Source of the DNA: Streptomyces sp. NBC_00461
GTDB lineage: Bacteria > Actinomycetota > Actinomycetes > Streptomycetales > Streptomycetaceae
NCBI RefSeq assembly: GCF_036013935.1
Contig: NZ_CP107902.1
Coordinates: 1,054,001-1,118,000, forward strand
Length of the DNA: 64,000 bases
Direction of reading: 5' to 3'
Shown here piece by piece: positions 1-8,862 of this stretch (the stretch's first letter is position 1; each line of letters starts with the position of its first letter). A program made the translations under genes and the position numbers. The notes beneath the pieces are model-generated. The model was not told where the DNA came from. It saw only the letters and a list, made by a program, of their open reading frames with translations, and did not search any database.

Positions 1-936
1 CTGCTCGCCTCGTCCTTCTCACCCGGCACCGTCGCCGGCCTGGAAGGCTCCCTCCGCGCGCGCGTCAACGAAATCATCGACGGGTTCATCGACCGCGGTC
101 ACTGCGATTTCGCCAAGGAATTCGCGCTCAGGTTCCCGACCAGCATCTTCCTTGAGCACATCATCGGCCTGCCGGTCGAAGAACTGGACAAGTTCATCGC
201 GTGGGAGACCGACATCCTGCACCCGGAGTCGACGGATCGGGCCGAAGCGTACCGGACCTCGGTCCGGGCCCAGACCGAGGTCACCGCATACCTGTCGCAG
301 ATCCTGGAGGAGCGCAGGAAGACGCCGGCCGAGGAGCGCGGCTCCGACCTCATCTCGCGCGCCATGGACTGGCAGATCGACGGTGAGCCGATCCCGCACC
401 AGGAGCTGCTCTCCTTCTATCTCCTGCTGTTCCAGGCCGGTCTGGACACCGTCACCGCCTCGCTCGGCTACGGCTTCCACCATCTGGCGAGCCATCCGGC
501 CGACCGGGAGCGGATCGCGGCCGACCCGTCGGTGATTCCCAACGCGATCGAGGAGTTCCTCCGCGTCTACTCGGTCGTGAACATCGTGCGGACGGCGATG
601 ACCGACACCGAAGTGGACGGCTGCCCGGTGAAGAAGGGCCAGCGGTTCATCCTCAGCCTGCCGTCCGGGAACCGCGACGAGCAGCACTTCCCGGACGCCA
701 CGACGGTCGACTTCGACCGCACCGACATCTCGCATCTGGCGTTCGGTGCGGGGCCCCACCGGTGCCTCGGGTCTCACCTCGCGCGACAGGAGCTGGTGAT
801 CGCCTACGAGGAGTGGCACAAGCGCATTCCGGTGTACGAGATCGATCCGGACATCTCGTTCGACGAATCGCGCAGCATGCTGCTGGGGCTGAACAGCCTC
901 CCCCTGCGGTGGGACCCTGCCGCCGTCCGCAGGTAG
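1..936 (+). CDS. Cytochrome P450, 5' end outside window
   Basis: Heme-thiolate monooxygenase, expected to hydroxylate a small hydrophobic substrate with electrons from a ferredoxin. The frame is open from the first base, so the N-terminus lies upstream of the window. Visible P450 marks in order: the I-helix oxygen-binding stretch AGLDT (about 436-450), the ExxR pair EFLR (553-564), and the heme loop FGAGPHRCLG with the cysteine ligand at 763-765. About 311 residues are seen of the usual 400 or so. It ends with TAG just before a hairpin terminator (1244-1266), so it is probably the last gene of its transcript. The subfamily and substrate cannot be told. Confidence 0.93.
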   Translation: MLASSFSPGTVAGLEGSLRARVNEIIDGFIDRGHCDFAKEFALRFPTSIFLEHIIGLPVEELDKFIAWETDILHPESTDRAEAYRTSVRAQTEVTAYLSQILEERRKTPAEERGSDLISRAMDWQIDGEPIPHQELLSFYLLLFQAGLDTVTASLGYGFHHLASHPADRERIAADPSVIPNAIEEFLRVYSVVNIVRTAMTDTEVDGCPVKKGQRFILSLPSGNRDEQHFPDATTVDFDRTDISHLAFGAGPHRCLGSHLARQELVIAYEEWHKRIPVYEIDPDISFDESRSMLLGLNSLPLRWDPAAVRR

Positions 937-1243
937 CGGCCGGCGAGCCGAACCGCGAGGGTCCCGGTTCCCGTCCAGGCAGGGCCCGGTTGCGTCACGA
1001 GCACACTGGGGCCCGGCGGCAGGCTCGTCGCCGCCGGGCGTCGCACCACGCTGGTGACCGCGCCCGGCGAGCGGCTCTGAACCTGCCCGGCCGACACGGC
1101 GCCCAAGGCTCCGGCCCAGCCCTTGGCGACATGCATCCCACGAGGACGCGAACGGCCTGATGCGCCTGGGAGACTGTCGGCCGAGCCCTGCGGGAACCGG
1201 CCTCGACACGGCCGAACCGGCCCGGTGTCGCAGCGATCCCCGG
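937..1243. other. Intergenic, no gene seen
   Basis: About 300 bases between the P450 stop and the convergent TetR gene. Both strands give only GC-rich shadow frames with arginine-rich translations. Apart from the hairpin at the far end nothing could be assigned. Confidence 0.5.
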
Positions 1244-1266
1244 AAGCCGTCAGGATCCGGCTTTTT
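1244..1266. terminator. Hairpin terminator between convergent genes
   Basis: Perfect 6-base stem AAGCCG / CGGCTT (1244-1249 and 1258-1263) with an 8-base loop, followed on the + strand by a run of T. It would end the P450 transcript; the stop codon of the minus-strand TetR gene lies inside it. Confidence 0.65.
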
Positions 1267-2041
1267 TGCGAGCAGGGGCCTTACGGGCGGTCGTCGTGCT
1301 CCGCGCGGCCGTCGATCCGCGTGACGTCCTGCGAGGCCCCTGGCTCTGCTCGCTGTGGAGTACCTCGAACCCGCACATCAGGCGCGCAACGCCGAACTCG
1401 AAGTCCTCGTCGCTCGTCCCGGAGATCGGATGGCGGTCGATCAAGCCGTCCAGGACGGGAAAGTGGAACCAGTCCGTGATGCGACGCTGGCGGGCGGGGT
1501 CGGTCATCGGCGCGTTGGCCAGCCGAAGGATGCGCTCGTGGATGATCGAACCGCGGGTGTACACACCGATGGCGTTGCACACCATCATCGCGTTGTCGGG
1601 CGTGAAACCGTCCGCGACCAGCTTCGCCACCACGGACTCGAGCAGTTCCATGATGCGGCGGGTCGCCTCACGACTGTATGTGGAGGTGCGGATCAACAGC
1701 AGATCGGAGAGGACCGCATCCTCGCGGTGGATCTCGCGCTGCACGCGGAAGTGCGAGGACAGCATGTTCTGCCAGGTGTCATCCGCCCGGACCTCCGGCA
1801 TCAGCCGCAGGTACTTGTCGACGGCGATGTCCGTCATCGCATTGAGCAGCTCTTCCTTCTTCCGGAAGTACCAGTAGATGCTGGTGACGCCGACACCCAG
1901 ATGCTCGGCGAGGATCGGCATGCTCAGCTGGTCGAGCGAGGTGCCCCGCGCGACCTCGAAGGCACCCCCGAGGATCTCCTCGGCGTTGATCGAGTTACGC
2001 TGACGACGCTTACGCGTCCCGGCGGAATCGGCCTTGGTCAC
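1250..2041 (-). CDS. TetR/AcrR family transcriptional regulator
   Basis: DNA-binding repressor of the TetR family, 263 residues from a GTG start at 2041 chosen because a strong AAGGAGGAG lies just upstream; the open frame continues to 2284 but that extension looks non-coding. The N-terminal helix-turn-helix is near residues 38-62 (core AEHLGVGVTSIYWYF), followed by an alpha-helical ligand domain and an unusual Ala/Arg/Lys-rich tail ending in KKAGS. A perfect inverted repeat (2148-2168) sits about 110 bases before the start, so autoregulation is likely. Versions of the same repeat occur at other promoters in the window, which makes this the leading candidate for the shared regulator. The ligand is unknown, plausibly an acyl-CoA. 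Confidence 0.9.
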   Translation of the reverse strand: MTKADSAGTRKRRQRNSINAEEILGGAFEVARGTSLDQLSMPILAEHLGVGVTSIYWYFRKKEELLNAMTDIAVDKYLRLMPEVRADDTWQNMLSSHFRVQREIHREDAVLSDLLLIRTSTYSREATRRIMELLESVVAKLVADGFTPDNAMMVCNAIGVYTRGSIIHERILRLANAPMTDPARQRRITDWFHFPVLDGLIDRHPISGTSDEDFEFGVARLMCGFEVLHSEQSQGPRRTSRGSTAARSTTTARKAPARKKAGS

Positions 2042-2147
2042 GCTGCTTCTCCTCCTTGTCACCACCCCACCGGCCCGGCCCGAGCGTAGGCCGAGCCCGC
2101 GCTCCGAACTGACTGACACGGTACCAGCCAATGCCTCCCGGCATGGC

Positions 2148-2168
2148 ATACGGTAAGGGATTACCGTA
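2148..2168. promoter_or_regulatory. Operator-like inverted repeat (9-3-9)
   Basis: Arms ATACGGTAA and ATTACCGTA around GGG; the inner TACGGTAA / TTACCGTA pair is a perfect 8-base inverted repeat with a 4-base spacer. It lies upstream of the TetR gene. Similar elements with the same 9-3-9 layout occur at 12351, 18285, 50049 and 61195. Confidence 0.75.
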
Positions 2169-2519
2169 ACGCTGCCGCGACGGCTGGTCGACCGCCCCGG
2201 ACCACGTCGCCGCCTGCTGGTTCTCAGCGCGGTTCTGGTGAACCGGGTCGGAACGGGCACCTCACCCGCGATCCGTTCCGCCACGCGGCGGACGCTCGAC
2301 GAGTCGTCGGCGATTCCTGTGAGCAGCCGTCACCGCACCGCCTCGGCACCGGCCTTCCGCCCGGGGAACGAACAGCATCAGCCTGACCCGCGCCCGACCG
2401 ACGATCTCGAGCAGCACCACGATGGTGTCGGCCCCGCGTCACGGCCCCTCCGACAGCTGCACCGCGCCGTTGTCCCTCCGATCAGCCGGTGGTAGCTTAC
2501 CGAAATCATTCCCGGAACC

Positions 2520-2541
2520 TTTACCGGATAGAATACCGGTA
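2520..2541. promoter_or_regulatory. Degenerate operator-like repeat
   Basis: TTTACCGGA, TAG, AATACCGGT, with a complete TACCGGTA palindrome at 2534-2541. It sits about 125 bases before the enoyl-CoA hydratase start. It is related by eye to the TTACSGTAA elements but differs at key positions, so the assignment is weak. Confidence 0.35.
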
Positions 2542-2666
2542 GAGCACGCGCCTGGCCGCCGCAGTCCCGCAACCGACTGTATGCCGGCGCCACACCACCG
2601 GCGGAAGACGGTCGGGCCGCCGGGCCGGACACCCTTCAGCGAAACACCCACCAAAAGGCGGTCGAG

Positions 2667-3434
2667 ATGGATCTGCTCCGACGTCGTGAAGGCTCTGCCG
2701 AGGTCATCACACTCAACCGCCCCGACCAGCGCAACGCCCTCAGCCCCGGCCTGATCGCCGAACTCTCGCGGGCGCTGCGTGACTGCCTGGACGACGACGC
2801 GGTACGCGCGGTGGTGCTGACCGGTGCCGGCGACCGGGCGTTCTGCGCCGGCATGGACCTCAAAGCGTTCGCCTCCGGTTCCGATTCCTCCGGGCCGGAG
2901 TCCGACAACACGCATTTCACGATGTTCAGCCGAGGCGAGTACCCCAAGCCCGTCATCGGTGCCGCCAACGCCACCGCCGTCGCCGGAGGGTTCGAGCTCC
3001 TGCTCAACTGCGACATCGTCGTCGCCTCCGACAAGGCCAGGTTCGGCATCCCGGAGGTCAAGCGCGGCCTGTTCGCCGCCGGCGGCGGAACCACGCTGCC
3101 CGGCCGCATCCCCCTCGCGATCGCTCTCGAACTCGGGCTGACCGGAGATCTGATCGACGCCGAGCGCGCGTGTGCGCTGGGGCTGGTCAACTGTGTCGTT
3201 CCAGCCGGAGACGTGGTCGGCGCCGCGTTGGAGTTCGCCCGCCGTATCGGCGAGAACGGCCCGCTCGGCGTCCTCGCGACGAAGAAGCTCATGCGCGTGA
3301 CGCTCACCGAAGGCGTCGCCGCGGCGCGCGCGGCGCAGGAAGCCGAAAACTCCAAGGTGTTCAAGAGCGAGGACGCGCTCGAAGGGGCTCGCGCCTTCGC
3401 GGAGAAGCGCGCACCGCAGTGGAAGGGCCGGTGA
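2667..3434 (+). CDS. Enoyl-CoA hydratase/isomerase family protein
   Basis: Crotonase-fold enzyme of 255 residues, the usual length, expected to hydrate or isomerise an enoyl-CoA. The oxyanion-hole segments are visible as FCAGMDLKAF (about residues 60-70) and AVAGGFELLLNCDIVVAS (about 100-120), followed by FGIPEVKRGL, which carries the position of a catalytic glutamate. The ATG at 2667 follows AAAAGGCGG. A hairpin terminator begins one base after the stop, so the gene is probably monocistronic and controlled from the divergent region shared with the TetR gene. The exact substrate is unknown. Confidence 0.93.
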   Translation: MDLLRRREGSAEVITLNRPDQRNALSPGLIAELSRALRDCLDDDAVRAVVLTGAGDRAFCAGMDLKAFASGSDSSGPESDNTHFTMFSRGEYPKPVIGAANATAVAGGFELLLNCDIVVASDKARFGIPEVKRGLFAAGGGTTLPGRIPLAIALELGLTGDLIDAERACALGLVNCVVPAGDVVGAALEFARRIGENGPLGVLATKKLMRVTLTEGVAAARAAQEAENSKVFKSEDALEGARAFAEKRAPQWKGR

Positions 3435-3455
3435 GTCACCCCCGGCGGGGGTGAC
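3435..3455. terminator. Strong bidirectional hairpin
   Basis: Perfect 9-base stem GTCACCCCC / GGGGGTGAC with a GGC loop, immediately after the hydratase stop codon and between convergent genes. There is no T-run, as is common in actinomycetes. Confidence 0.7.
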
Positions 3456-3509
3456 CCACCGCAGGACCGGACGGGTCACGGAGGCCCAGGACCCGTTGGG
3501 TCTGCGCGG

Positions 3510-4373
3510 TCACACGGTGCCGAGGAATCGCCCTACCTGGTCGATGAACGCGTCGTTGTCGTCGCCGGCCACCATATGGCCGGTGCCGGCGACGTCGACC
3601 GCGCGCGAGCCGGACACGAGCGACAGGAGCTCGCGCACCCCCTCCTCACTGAGCACGTCCGACTGGGCACCGCGGACCAGGAGGGTGGGAACGCCGATGG
3701 CGCGGGCCGCCTCGCGCAGCCGCTCCGGGTCGGGCTGCCGCCTGGGCCCGTCGGCGTCCCGCCGCACCAGCGCCGGGTCCCAGTGCCAGTACCAGCGGCC
3801 GTCTTCGGCCAGGCGCACGTTCTTGCGCAACCCGTCCGGACTTCTCGGACGCCGACGCTGCGGGTTGTACTCGGACACCGCGGCGGCGACGTCCTCCAGG
3901 GTGGCGAAGCCGTCGACGTGGCGGCGCATGAACCCGGAGACCCGTTCGGCGCCGTCCCGTTCCATGCGAGGGGCGACATCGACGAGCACGAGCGCGCGAG
4001 CGTCCACCAGCCCTTCCCCGACGGCCAGCAGCGAGGTCAGGCCGCCCATCGACGCGCCGATCAGCGCGGGAGGACGCGGATCGCCCTCACCGACCCGGGC
4101 TGCCACGGCGACGAGATCGGCCACGAGGACGTCCATCGAGTAGTCCCCGTCCGGCGCCCACCCACTGTCGCCGTGACCGCGGGTGTCGAGCGAGAAGGTG
4201 CGCCAGCCGCTCCTGGCAAGCGTCAGGGCCGCGCCCTTCCACGAATGGCGGGTCTGGCCCCCGCCGTGCAGGAACAGCGCGGTGCCCTTCGGCGCGTCCA
4301 CCGGATATTCCTCGGCGGCCAGTTCCACGCCGGCGGCGGGGATCCGCCTGATGAGTGGCTCGGTCCAGGTCAT
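3510..4373 (-). CDS. Alpha/beta hydrolase
   Basis: 287-residue serine hydrolase. HGGG forms the oxyanion hole (near residue 34), GASMGG is the nucleophile elbow with the catalytic serine, and GTGHMV near the C-terminus carries the histidine. DTRGHGDS between the first two is typical of this fold. The ATG at 4373 was chosen for the GGGAGGG upstream; the frame stays open to 4559 without a plausible start. It is convergent with the enoyl-CoA hydratase. It could hydrolyse an ester or a ring-cleavage product in the same pathway, but substrate cannot be inferred. Confidence 0.88.
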   Translation of the reverse strand: MTWTEPLIRRIPAAGVELAAEEYPVDAPKGTALFLHGGGQTRHSWKGAALTLARSGWRTFSLDTRGHGDSGWAPDGDYSMDVLVADLVAVAARVGEGDPRPPALIGASMGGLTSLLAVGEGLVDARALVLVDVAPRMERDGAERVSGFMRRHVDGFATLEDVAAAVSEYNPQRRRPRSPDGLRKNVRLAEDGRWYWHWDPALVRRDADGPRRQPDPERLREAARAIGVPTLLVRGAQSDVLSEEGVRELLSLVSGSRAVDVAGTGHMVAGDDNDAFIDQVGRFLGTV

Positions 4374-4704
4374 GCGGTTGCACCCTCCCATCTCTCGGGT
4401 CACTTCCTCCGCCCGCACGTCGCCGGTCAGCGCACGCGGCACCTCTCGGCGCAGCGTGCAGTGAGGAGTTGCGCGGTCGCGCAGCCGACAAGCCTGCTTG
4501 CACGGGGATCTTCCTGACGCCGGCACCGGTCCCGCCTCCCGCGGAGGCTCCGCCGGCACCTGCCGTACGTGTGCGACTTCAGTACGCGGCGGGAACCAGG
4601 GGCGAGACGTCCTCGCCCTGGATCATCTCCCCGGCAGACTCGTGTCCCAGTAGTCGGCCCGGCGCGCGATCCGACCGTCGCACCCCTCGCACCTATTGAC
4701 CCCT

Positions 4705-4725
4705 GTACTATATACCTTACGGTAT
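4705..4725. promoter_or_regulatory. Operator-like element before the ligase operon
   Basis: Right arm TTACGGTAT (4717-4725) is identical to the arm at 12363 and 50061; the left arm GTACTATAT is degenerate. ATACC-TTAC-GGTAT is also a small palindrome. It lies about 100 bases before the small-protein gene at 4822, where an operator for the ligase operon would be expected. Confidence 0.6.
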
Positions 4726-4821
4726 GGGTGATGCGGCATCCCTTCCAGACGGCCCCGGCCGCTCTGCGGGACGGACGGCATCAGCAGTGCCCAAGCAATG
4801 CCCGTCGCCGAGGAGGACGAT

Positions 4822-5121
4822 ATGAGTTTGCAGGTCGGCAACCGGCTGCGCGGACAGAACTCGACGTGCGAAGTCATCGTCGTCAAGGGTTCCGCCAGCC
4901 CCGCGGTATTGATGTGCGCCGGCGCGGAGATGCGCACGACGGCCCCCGATCCCCCCGCCCCACAGGTGAGCGACGGCCCACCGATCCAGCTCGGCAAGCG
5001 GTACACGGACGACGCCAGCGGCATCGAGGTGCTGTGCACCAAGGCCGGAATCGGCCCTTTGACCTTCGGCGACAGCCAACTCACGCAGAAGGCAGCCAAG
5101 GCGCTGCCGGCGTCCGACTGA
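4822..5121 (+). CDS. Small desulforedoxin-like protein, unknown function
   Basis: 99 residues from ATG 4822, which follows GAGGAGG; an upstream in-frame ATG at 4798 lacks a comparable site. The protein has two similar halves: VGNRLR...CEVIVVKG...VLMCAGAEM and LGKRYTDD...IEVLCTKAG...GPLTF. By eye each half resembles the small desulforedoxin/desulfoferrodoxin N-terminal fold, but only three cysteines remain (C16, C32, C72) instead of the four needed for an iron site, so metal binding is doubtful. It ends 16 bases before the acyl-CoA ligase and is almost certainly co-transcribed with it. Small proteins of this kind are, from memory, seen beside ligases in other actinomycetes; the function is not known to me. 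Confidence 0.75.
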   Translation: MSLQVGNRLRGQNSTCEVIVVKGSASPAVLMCAGAEMRTTAPDPPAPQVSDGPPIQLGKRYTDDASGIEVLCTKAGIGPLTFGDSQLTQKAAKALPASD

Positions 5122-5137
5122 ACGGACCGCACCCGCG

Positions 5138-6661
5138 ATGAACCTCACGATGCTCCTCGACATGGTGGTCGAGGGGATGCCCGACCGGATCCTCATCGGT
5201 GACCGCACGGACGGCCTCACCGCCCGCGAACTCGCCCGACGGGCGCGCTCGGGCGCGGATCTCGTCCGGGCCGCCGATGCCGGCACCGTCGTCTACCTCG
5301 GCGGCAACGGTCCCGCGTTTCCGGTCGCCCTGTTCGCCGCGGCCTCCGCCGGCGTGCCGTTCCTGCCGGTCAACTACCGGCTGAGCGACGAGCAGCTGGA
5401 CGACGTCCTCGGCCGCCAGGCCAGGCCGCTCGTGATAACCGACTCACCCGAGCGGGTCCGGGGCATGGCGGCCGTGACGCTGGAGGAGTTCGCCGGACCG
5501 ACGGCCGTTGCCGCCGATCACGAAACCGAGCCCGCCGACCCGGACCCCGACTCGATCGCCGTGCTGCTGATGACGAGCGGGACGACCGCCGCCCCGAAGA
5601 GCGCGGTACTGCGGCACCGGCACCTGACGTCCTACATCTTCGGCTCCGTCGAGTTCGCGTCGGCCGAGCAGAGCGACGCGACCATCGTCAGCGTGCCGCC
5701 CTACCACATCGCCGCCGTCGCGAACCTGCTCTCCAACCTGTACGCCGGTCGCCGGATCGTGTATCTCGACCACTTCAGCGCCGCCGACTGGCTGCATCGC
5801 GTCCGGACCCAGGCCGTCACGCACGCGATGGTGGTGCCGACGATGCTCGTGCGCATCGTCAGCGAACTCGTCCACTCCGGCGTGCGGGGCCCTTCGACGC
5901 TGCGGTCGATGTCGTACGGCGGCGCGAAGATCGCCGTACCCGTGCTCGTGGAGGCGCTGCGGCTCTTTCCCGGCACCGGTTTCGTCAACGCCTACGGCCT
6001 CACCGAGACCGCCTCCTCCATCGCGGTGCTGGGACCGGACGACCACCGTACGGCCGCCGCGAGCGACGATCCCGCCGTGCGCGCGAGACTGGGGTCGGTG
6101 GGCCGTGCGCTGCCCAGCGTGGAGATCGAGGTCCATGCCCCGGACGGGCTGCCGTGCCCTCCCGGCGTGGTGGGAGACATCGTCGTACGCGGCCCGCAGG
6201 TCGCCGGTGAATACCTGGAGGCCGGCAGCCGGCTGGACAGCGCCGGCTGGTTCCCCACCCGTGACCGCGGCCATATCGACGAGGACGGCTTCATCTTCGT
6301 CGAGGGCCGGTCCGACGACACCATCATCCGCGGCGGCGAGAACATCGCCCCATCGGAGATCGAGAGCGTGCTCACCGAGCACGAATGGGTGGCGGACGTG
6401 GCCGTGGCCGGCATCCCGGACGACGAATGGGGGCAGCGCATCGGCGCGTTCGTCGTCGTCCAGCCCGGCGTGCGGCCGGACGCCGACGTCCTGCGCGAGT
6501 TCGTCCGCGGCCGACTGCGCAGCTCGAAGACCCCCGACGACATCGTCTTCCTGCCGGAACTCCCGACCACGCCGACGGGCAAGGTACTGCGCCGCAAGCT
6601 GGTCGCGGACATCGACAAGGACACCGGGGCCTCCGAGTCCACCAGGACACCCGTGCTCTAG
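5138..6661 (+). CDS. Acyl-CoA synthetase (AMP-forming ligase)
   Basis: 507-residue member of the adenylate-forming family, which activates a carboxylic acid with ATP and CoA. The phosphate loop reads MTSGTTAAPKS, which differs from the common SGTTGxPKG. Also visible are YGLTETAS, the hinge region DRGHIDEDGFIFVEGR, the GGENIAPSEIE motif and the C-terminal TPTGKVLRRKL with the catalytic lysine. It is the second gene of an operon with the small protein at 4822 and the 3-hydroxyacyl-CoA dehydrogenase at 6687. It likely feeds the pathway controlled by the element at 4705. The acid substrate is unknown. Confidence 0.94.
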   Translation: MNLTMLLDMVVEGMPDRILIGDRTDGLTARELARRARSGADLVRAADAGTVVYLGGNGPAFPVALFAAASAGVPFLPVNYRLSDEQLDDVLGRQARPLVITDSPERVRGMAAVTLEEFAGPTAVAADHETEPADPDPDSIAVLLMTSGTTAAPKSAVLRHRHLTSYIFGSVEFASAEQSDATIVSVPPYHIAAVANLLSNLYAGRRIVYLDHFSAADWLHRVRTQAVTHAMVVPTMLVRIVSELVHSGVRGPSTLRSMSYGGAKIAVPVLVEALRLFPGTGFVNAYGLTETASSIAVLGPDDHRTAAASDDPAVRARLGSVGRALPSVEIEVHAPDGLPCPPGVVGDIVVRGPQVAGEYLEAGSRLDSAGWFPTRDRGHIDEDGFIFVEGRSDDTIIRGGENIAPSEIESVLTEHEWVADVAVAGIPDDEWGQRIGAFVVVQPGVRPDADVLREFVRGRLRSSKTPDDIVFLPELPTTPTGKVLRRKLVADIDKDTGASESTRTPVL

Positions 6662-6686
6662 CAGCACCCGAAGACAAGGAGTGCGC

Positions 6687-7538
6687 GTGGAGTTCAAGAC
6701 ACTCGCGATAGTCGGCCTCGGCACCATGGGGGCCGGTATCGCGCAGACGGCCGTTTCCCTCGGCTTCGACGTGGTCGGCGTCGAGCGGGACGAGCAGGCC
6801 GTAGTGGCAGGTCGGGCACGGGTCGCCGCCGGGCTGGCGAAGTTCGTCGAGAAGGGGAAGTTCACCGGGGAACAGGCAGCCCAGGCACTGGCCCGCCTGC
6901 GCACCTCCACGGACCGGGCGGACATCGCCGGAGCCGACATCGTGATCGACGCGGCGTTCGAGGACGTCGACCTCAAGCGTGAGCTCTTCCGCGACTTCGA
7001 GCGCCACGCCTCTGCCACCGCGGTCCTCGCCTCGAACACCTCGACGATCCCGCTCGTGATCATGGCGGCCGAGACGTCCGCCCCCGAGCGGGTCGTCGGC
7101 CTGCACTTCTTCAACCCGGTCCCCCTCATGGACCTGGTGGAGGTCATCCGCACCCCGGCGACGAGCGAGGAGACCGTCCGGGCCGCCGTCGATCTGTCGA
7201 AGGCCCTCGGAAAGTCCCCGGTCATCATCAAGGACGTGCCCGGCTTCATCGGCAACCTGCTCGTCGTGCCGTTCCTCCTGGACGCCATCCGCGCCTTCGA
7301 GCGCGGCGTGGCCTCGATGGAGGACATCGACTCGGTCCTCAGGCTCGGCTTCAACCACCCGATGGGACCCTTCAGGCTCAGCGACCTGATCGGCCTGGAC
7401 ATCGTCCAGGACATGGCCGAGCGCATGTACGAGGAGTACCGCGATCCCAAATACTGGCCCCCGCCGCTGCTCAAGCAGTACGTACGGATGGGTTGGCTGG
7501 GCCGGAAGACCAAGCGCGGTTTCTACACGTACGACTGA
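6687..7538 (+). CDS. 3-hydroxyacyl-CoA dehydrogenase (3-hydroxybutyryl-CoA type)
   Basis: 283-residue soluble NAD-dependent dehydrogenase of the short 3-hydroxybutyryl-CoA dehydrogenase type. The Rossmann loop GLGTMGAGIAQ is at the N-terminus, the catalytic HFFNPVPLMDLVEV motif is in the middle, and the C-terminal dimer domain ends in GRKTKRGFYTYD. GTG 6687 is preferred because AAGGAG lies 5 bases upstream; GTG 6681 overlaps that site. The gene follows the ligase by 25 bases in the same operon. It would oxidise the 3-hydroxyacyl-CoA made by a hydratase such as the one at 2667. Confidence 0.93.
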   Translation: MEFKTLAIVGLGTMGAGIAQTAVSLGFDVVGVERDEQAVVAGRARVAAGLAKFVEKGKFTGEQAAQALARLRTSTDRADIAGADIVIDAAFEDVDLKRELFRDFERHASATAVLASNTSTIPLVIMAAETSAPERVVGLHFFNPVPLMDLVEVIRTPATSEETVRAAVDLSKALGKSPVIIKDVPGFIGNLLVVPFLLDAIRAFERGVASMEDIDSVLRLGFNHPMGPFRLSDLIGLDIVQDMAERMYEEYRDPKYWPPPLLKQYVRMGWLGRKTKRGFYTYD

Positions 7539-7804
7539 CGGCTGACGAGGGCCGTCCGGCCGGTCTTCCCCGGCCCGCGGGGTGGCTCGGTGAGCACGGG
7601 TTCCTGCCCGGCCGGCCTGGTCAGGCACGGATCGGTGCCGGCAGCACGGGCGGCCCACTCGACGAGCGCGGACGGTGGGGTCTCGTCACGCACGAGGTAG
7701 TCGGTGAGAGGGCCTGTGCCCAAGCCGGTGCGTTCGGCCCCGTTGAGCAGCCCGGCAAGGTGGAAGGCCGTCCCCTCCGCCGACGTCACCCCGTGGCGGT
7801 GCAC
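7523..7804 (-). CDS. Possible remnant of an unrecognised gene
   Basis: 93-codon open frame whose first two thirds read like real protein (AEGTAFHLAGLL, LTDYLVRDETPPSALVEWAA) while the tail looks random. No family was recognised and no good ribosome binding site is present. It overlaps the end of the dehydrogenase gene by 16 bases. It may be the 3' piece of a gene cut by IS activity. Confidence 0.25.
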   Translation of the reverse strand: MHRHGVTSAEGTAFHLAGLLNGAERTGLGTGPLTDYLVRDETPPSALVEWAARAAGTDPCLTRPAGQEPVLTEPPRGPGKTGRTALVSRQSYV

Positions 7805-8290
7805 CAGGTGCAGCGCGGCCTGCGCCTACAGGCGCCCCATGAAGACCCTGGGTCTTCCGCGAACCATCGCCCGCAGCAGTCCGGCGGGAGCCGCCGCGCA
7901 GCCGGGCGGCAACGTGTTCTGCTCGCGGACGGCCGGCTGAACGAATTCTGGCTGTTCGTGCGAAGCACGCCCGCACCGGTGAACCGGGAACCGCGCGCGG
8001 AGTTCGTTCTGCGCTGGGGCCGCGAGCTCTACCACGCCGACTTCAGACCCAGCGTCGCTTGGGAGCTGAACTACACAAGTGCCGACTGGGGCCGGATTCT
8101 CGGCAAACGGCAACGGCTCCTCTATGCGGCCGTCCGGCATGCCGTCGACCATCCCGACCTCGATGTCGAAGACCGCCCGCGCCTGCTGCGCCTGCTGCGG
8201 CGGTGTGCGGGATTCGACGAGTACACCATCGCCCGACACGCCCGTGTTCGACTCAACGTGACGGCTGCGGACCGTCCGTGACCCGTTCCC
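7805..8290 (+). pseudogene. Unassigned decayed coding stretch
   Basis: The + frame ending with TGA at 8281 has protein-like composition over its last ~100 codons (for example RPSVAWELNYTSADWG and LLRRCAGFDEYTIARH), without a start codon or ribosome binding site that fits. No family was recognised. It stops just before an IS5-like transposase relic, so it is probably the tail of a gene truncated during IS movement. Confidence 0.3.
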
Positions 8291-8761
8291 ATGTTCGGGG
8301 GCGTGGTGGGTGTCGCGGCGTTGGCGAAGGCGGCCGGGCTGACGCATGTGAACCTCGACGGAACTGTCATCCGCACCGACCACGCCGCCGCTCCGGGCCC
8401 CAACGGCGCAGACCTCTGGGGGTCCGGAAAACGCAGCACCATGGTGGAAACGCACAGGTCATCTCCACCCTGGACGGCCGGCCGAGCTGGACATGCCGAC
8501 CCTGGTCGACCTCGGCTACGAAAACACCGGCGGCAGTTTCCCTCACCCCGTCAAGAAACCCGCCAGAGCGCGCTGACCGCAGAGCAACAGGCGTACAACA
8601 CGGTCATCTGCGGCATCCACGGCGTCTGTGAGCGTGCCAACTCCCTGCTCAAGACGACCTTCAAGGCCCTGCGCATGGTCAGCCTCGACCCCAGCCGCAT
8701 CACACAGATCGCCGCCGCAGCTCTCGTCCTGCTCCAACTCGAGCACAACCTCACCACCTGA
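8291..8761 (+). pseudogene. IS5-family transposase relic, copy 1
   Basis: C-terminal two thirds of a DDE transposase closely related to the copy at 9443-10264: it shares LNLDGTVIRTD, AAPGP.GADLW, ERANSLLKTTFKALRMVSLDPS and the C-terminal ALVLLQLEHNL. The N-terminal helix-turn-helix part is missing and about 30 codons are lost in the middle, with frame changes near 8455 and 8560. The right end (about 8783-8805, GTTACTGGGAAAGGCTCAAT) matches the right end of copy 2. It is inactive. Confidence 0.8.
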
Positions 8762-8862
8762 TCGCACAACGTCATGATCTGTTACTGGGAAAGGCTCAAT
8801 GAGGTCTTCTCGGCAACGTGACGGTTGCGGTGTGTGACGGGGTGCGGGTGTCCGCTCGCGGC

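Larger units (their letters stand above)
2042..2666. other. Divergent promoter region
   Basis: 625 bases between the divergent TetR and enoyl-CoA hydratase genes, with no convincing gene. It contains the operator-like repeat at 2148-2168 and a looser set of TACCGG repeats at 2520-2541 nearer the hydratase gene. The low-complexity frames covering it are shadows. Confidence 0.6.

Noticed and set aside
5444..7513. 689-codon minus-strand open frame
   Set aside because: It is antisense to the ligase and dehydrogenase genes, and its translation is low-complexity and Arg/Ala-rich. Typical GC-rich shadow.
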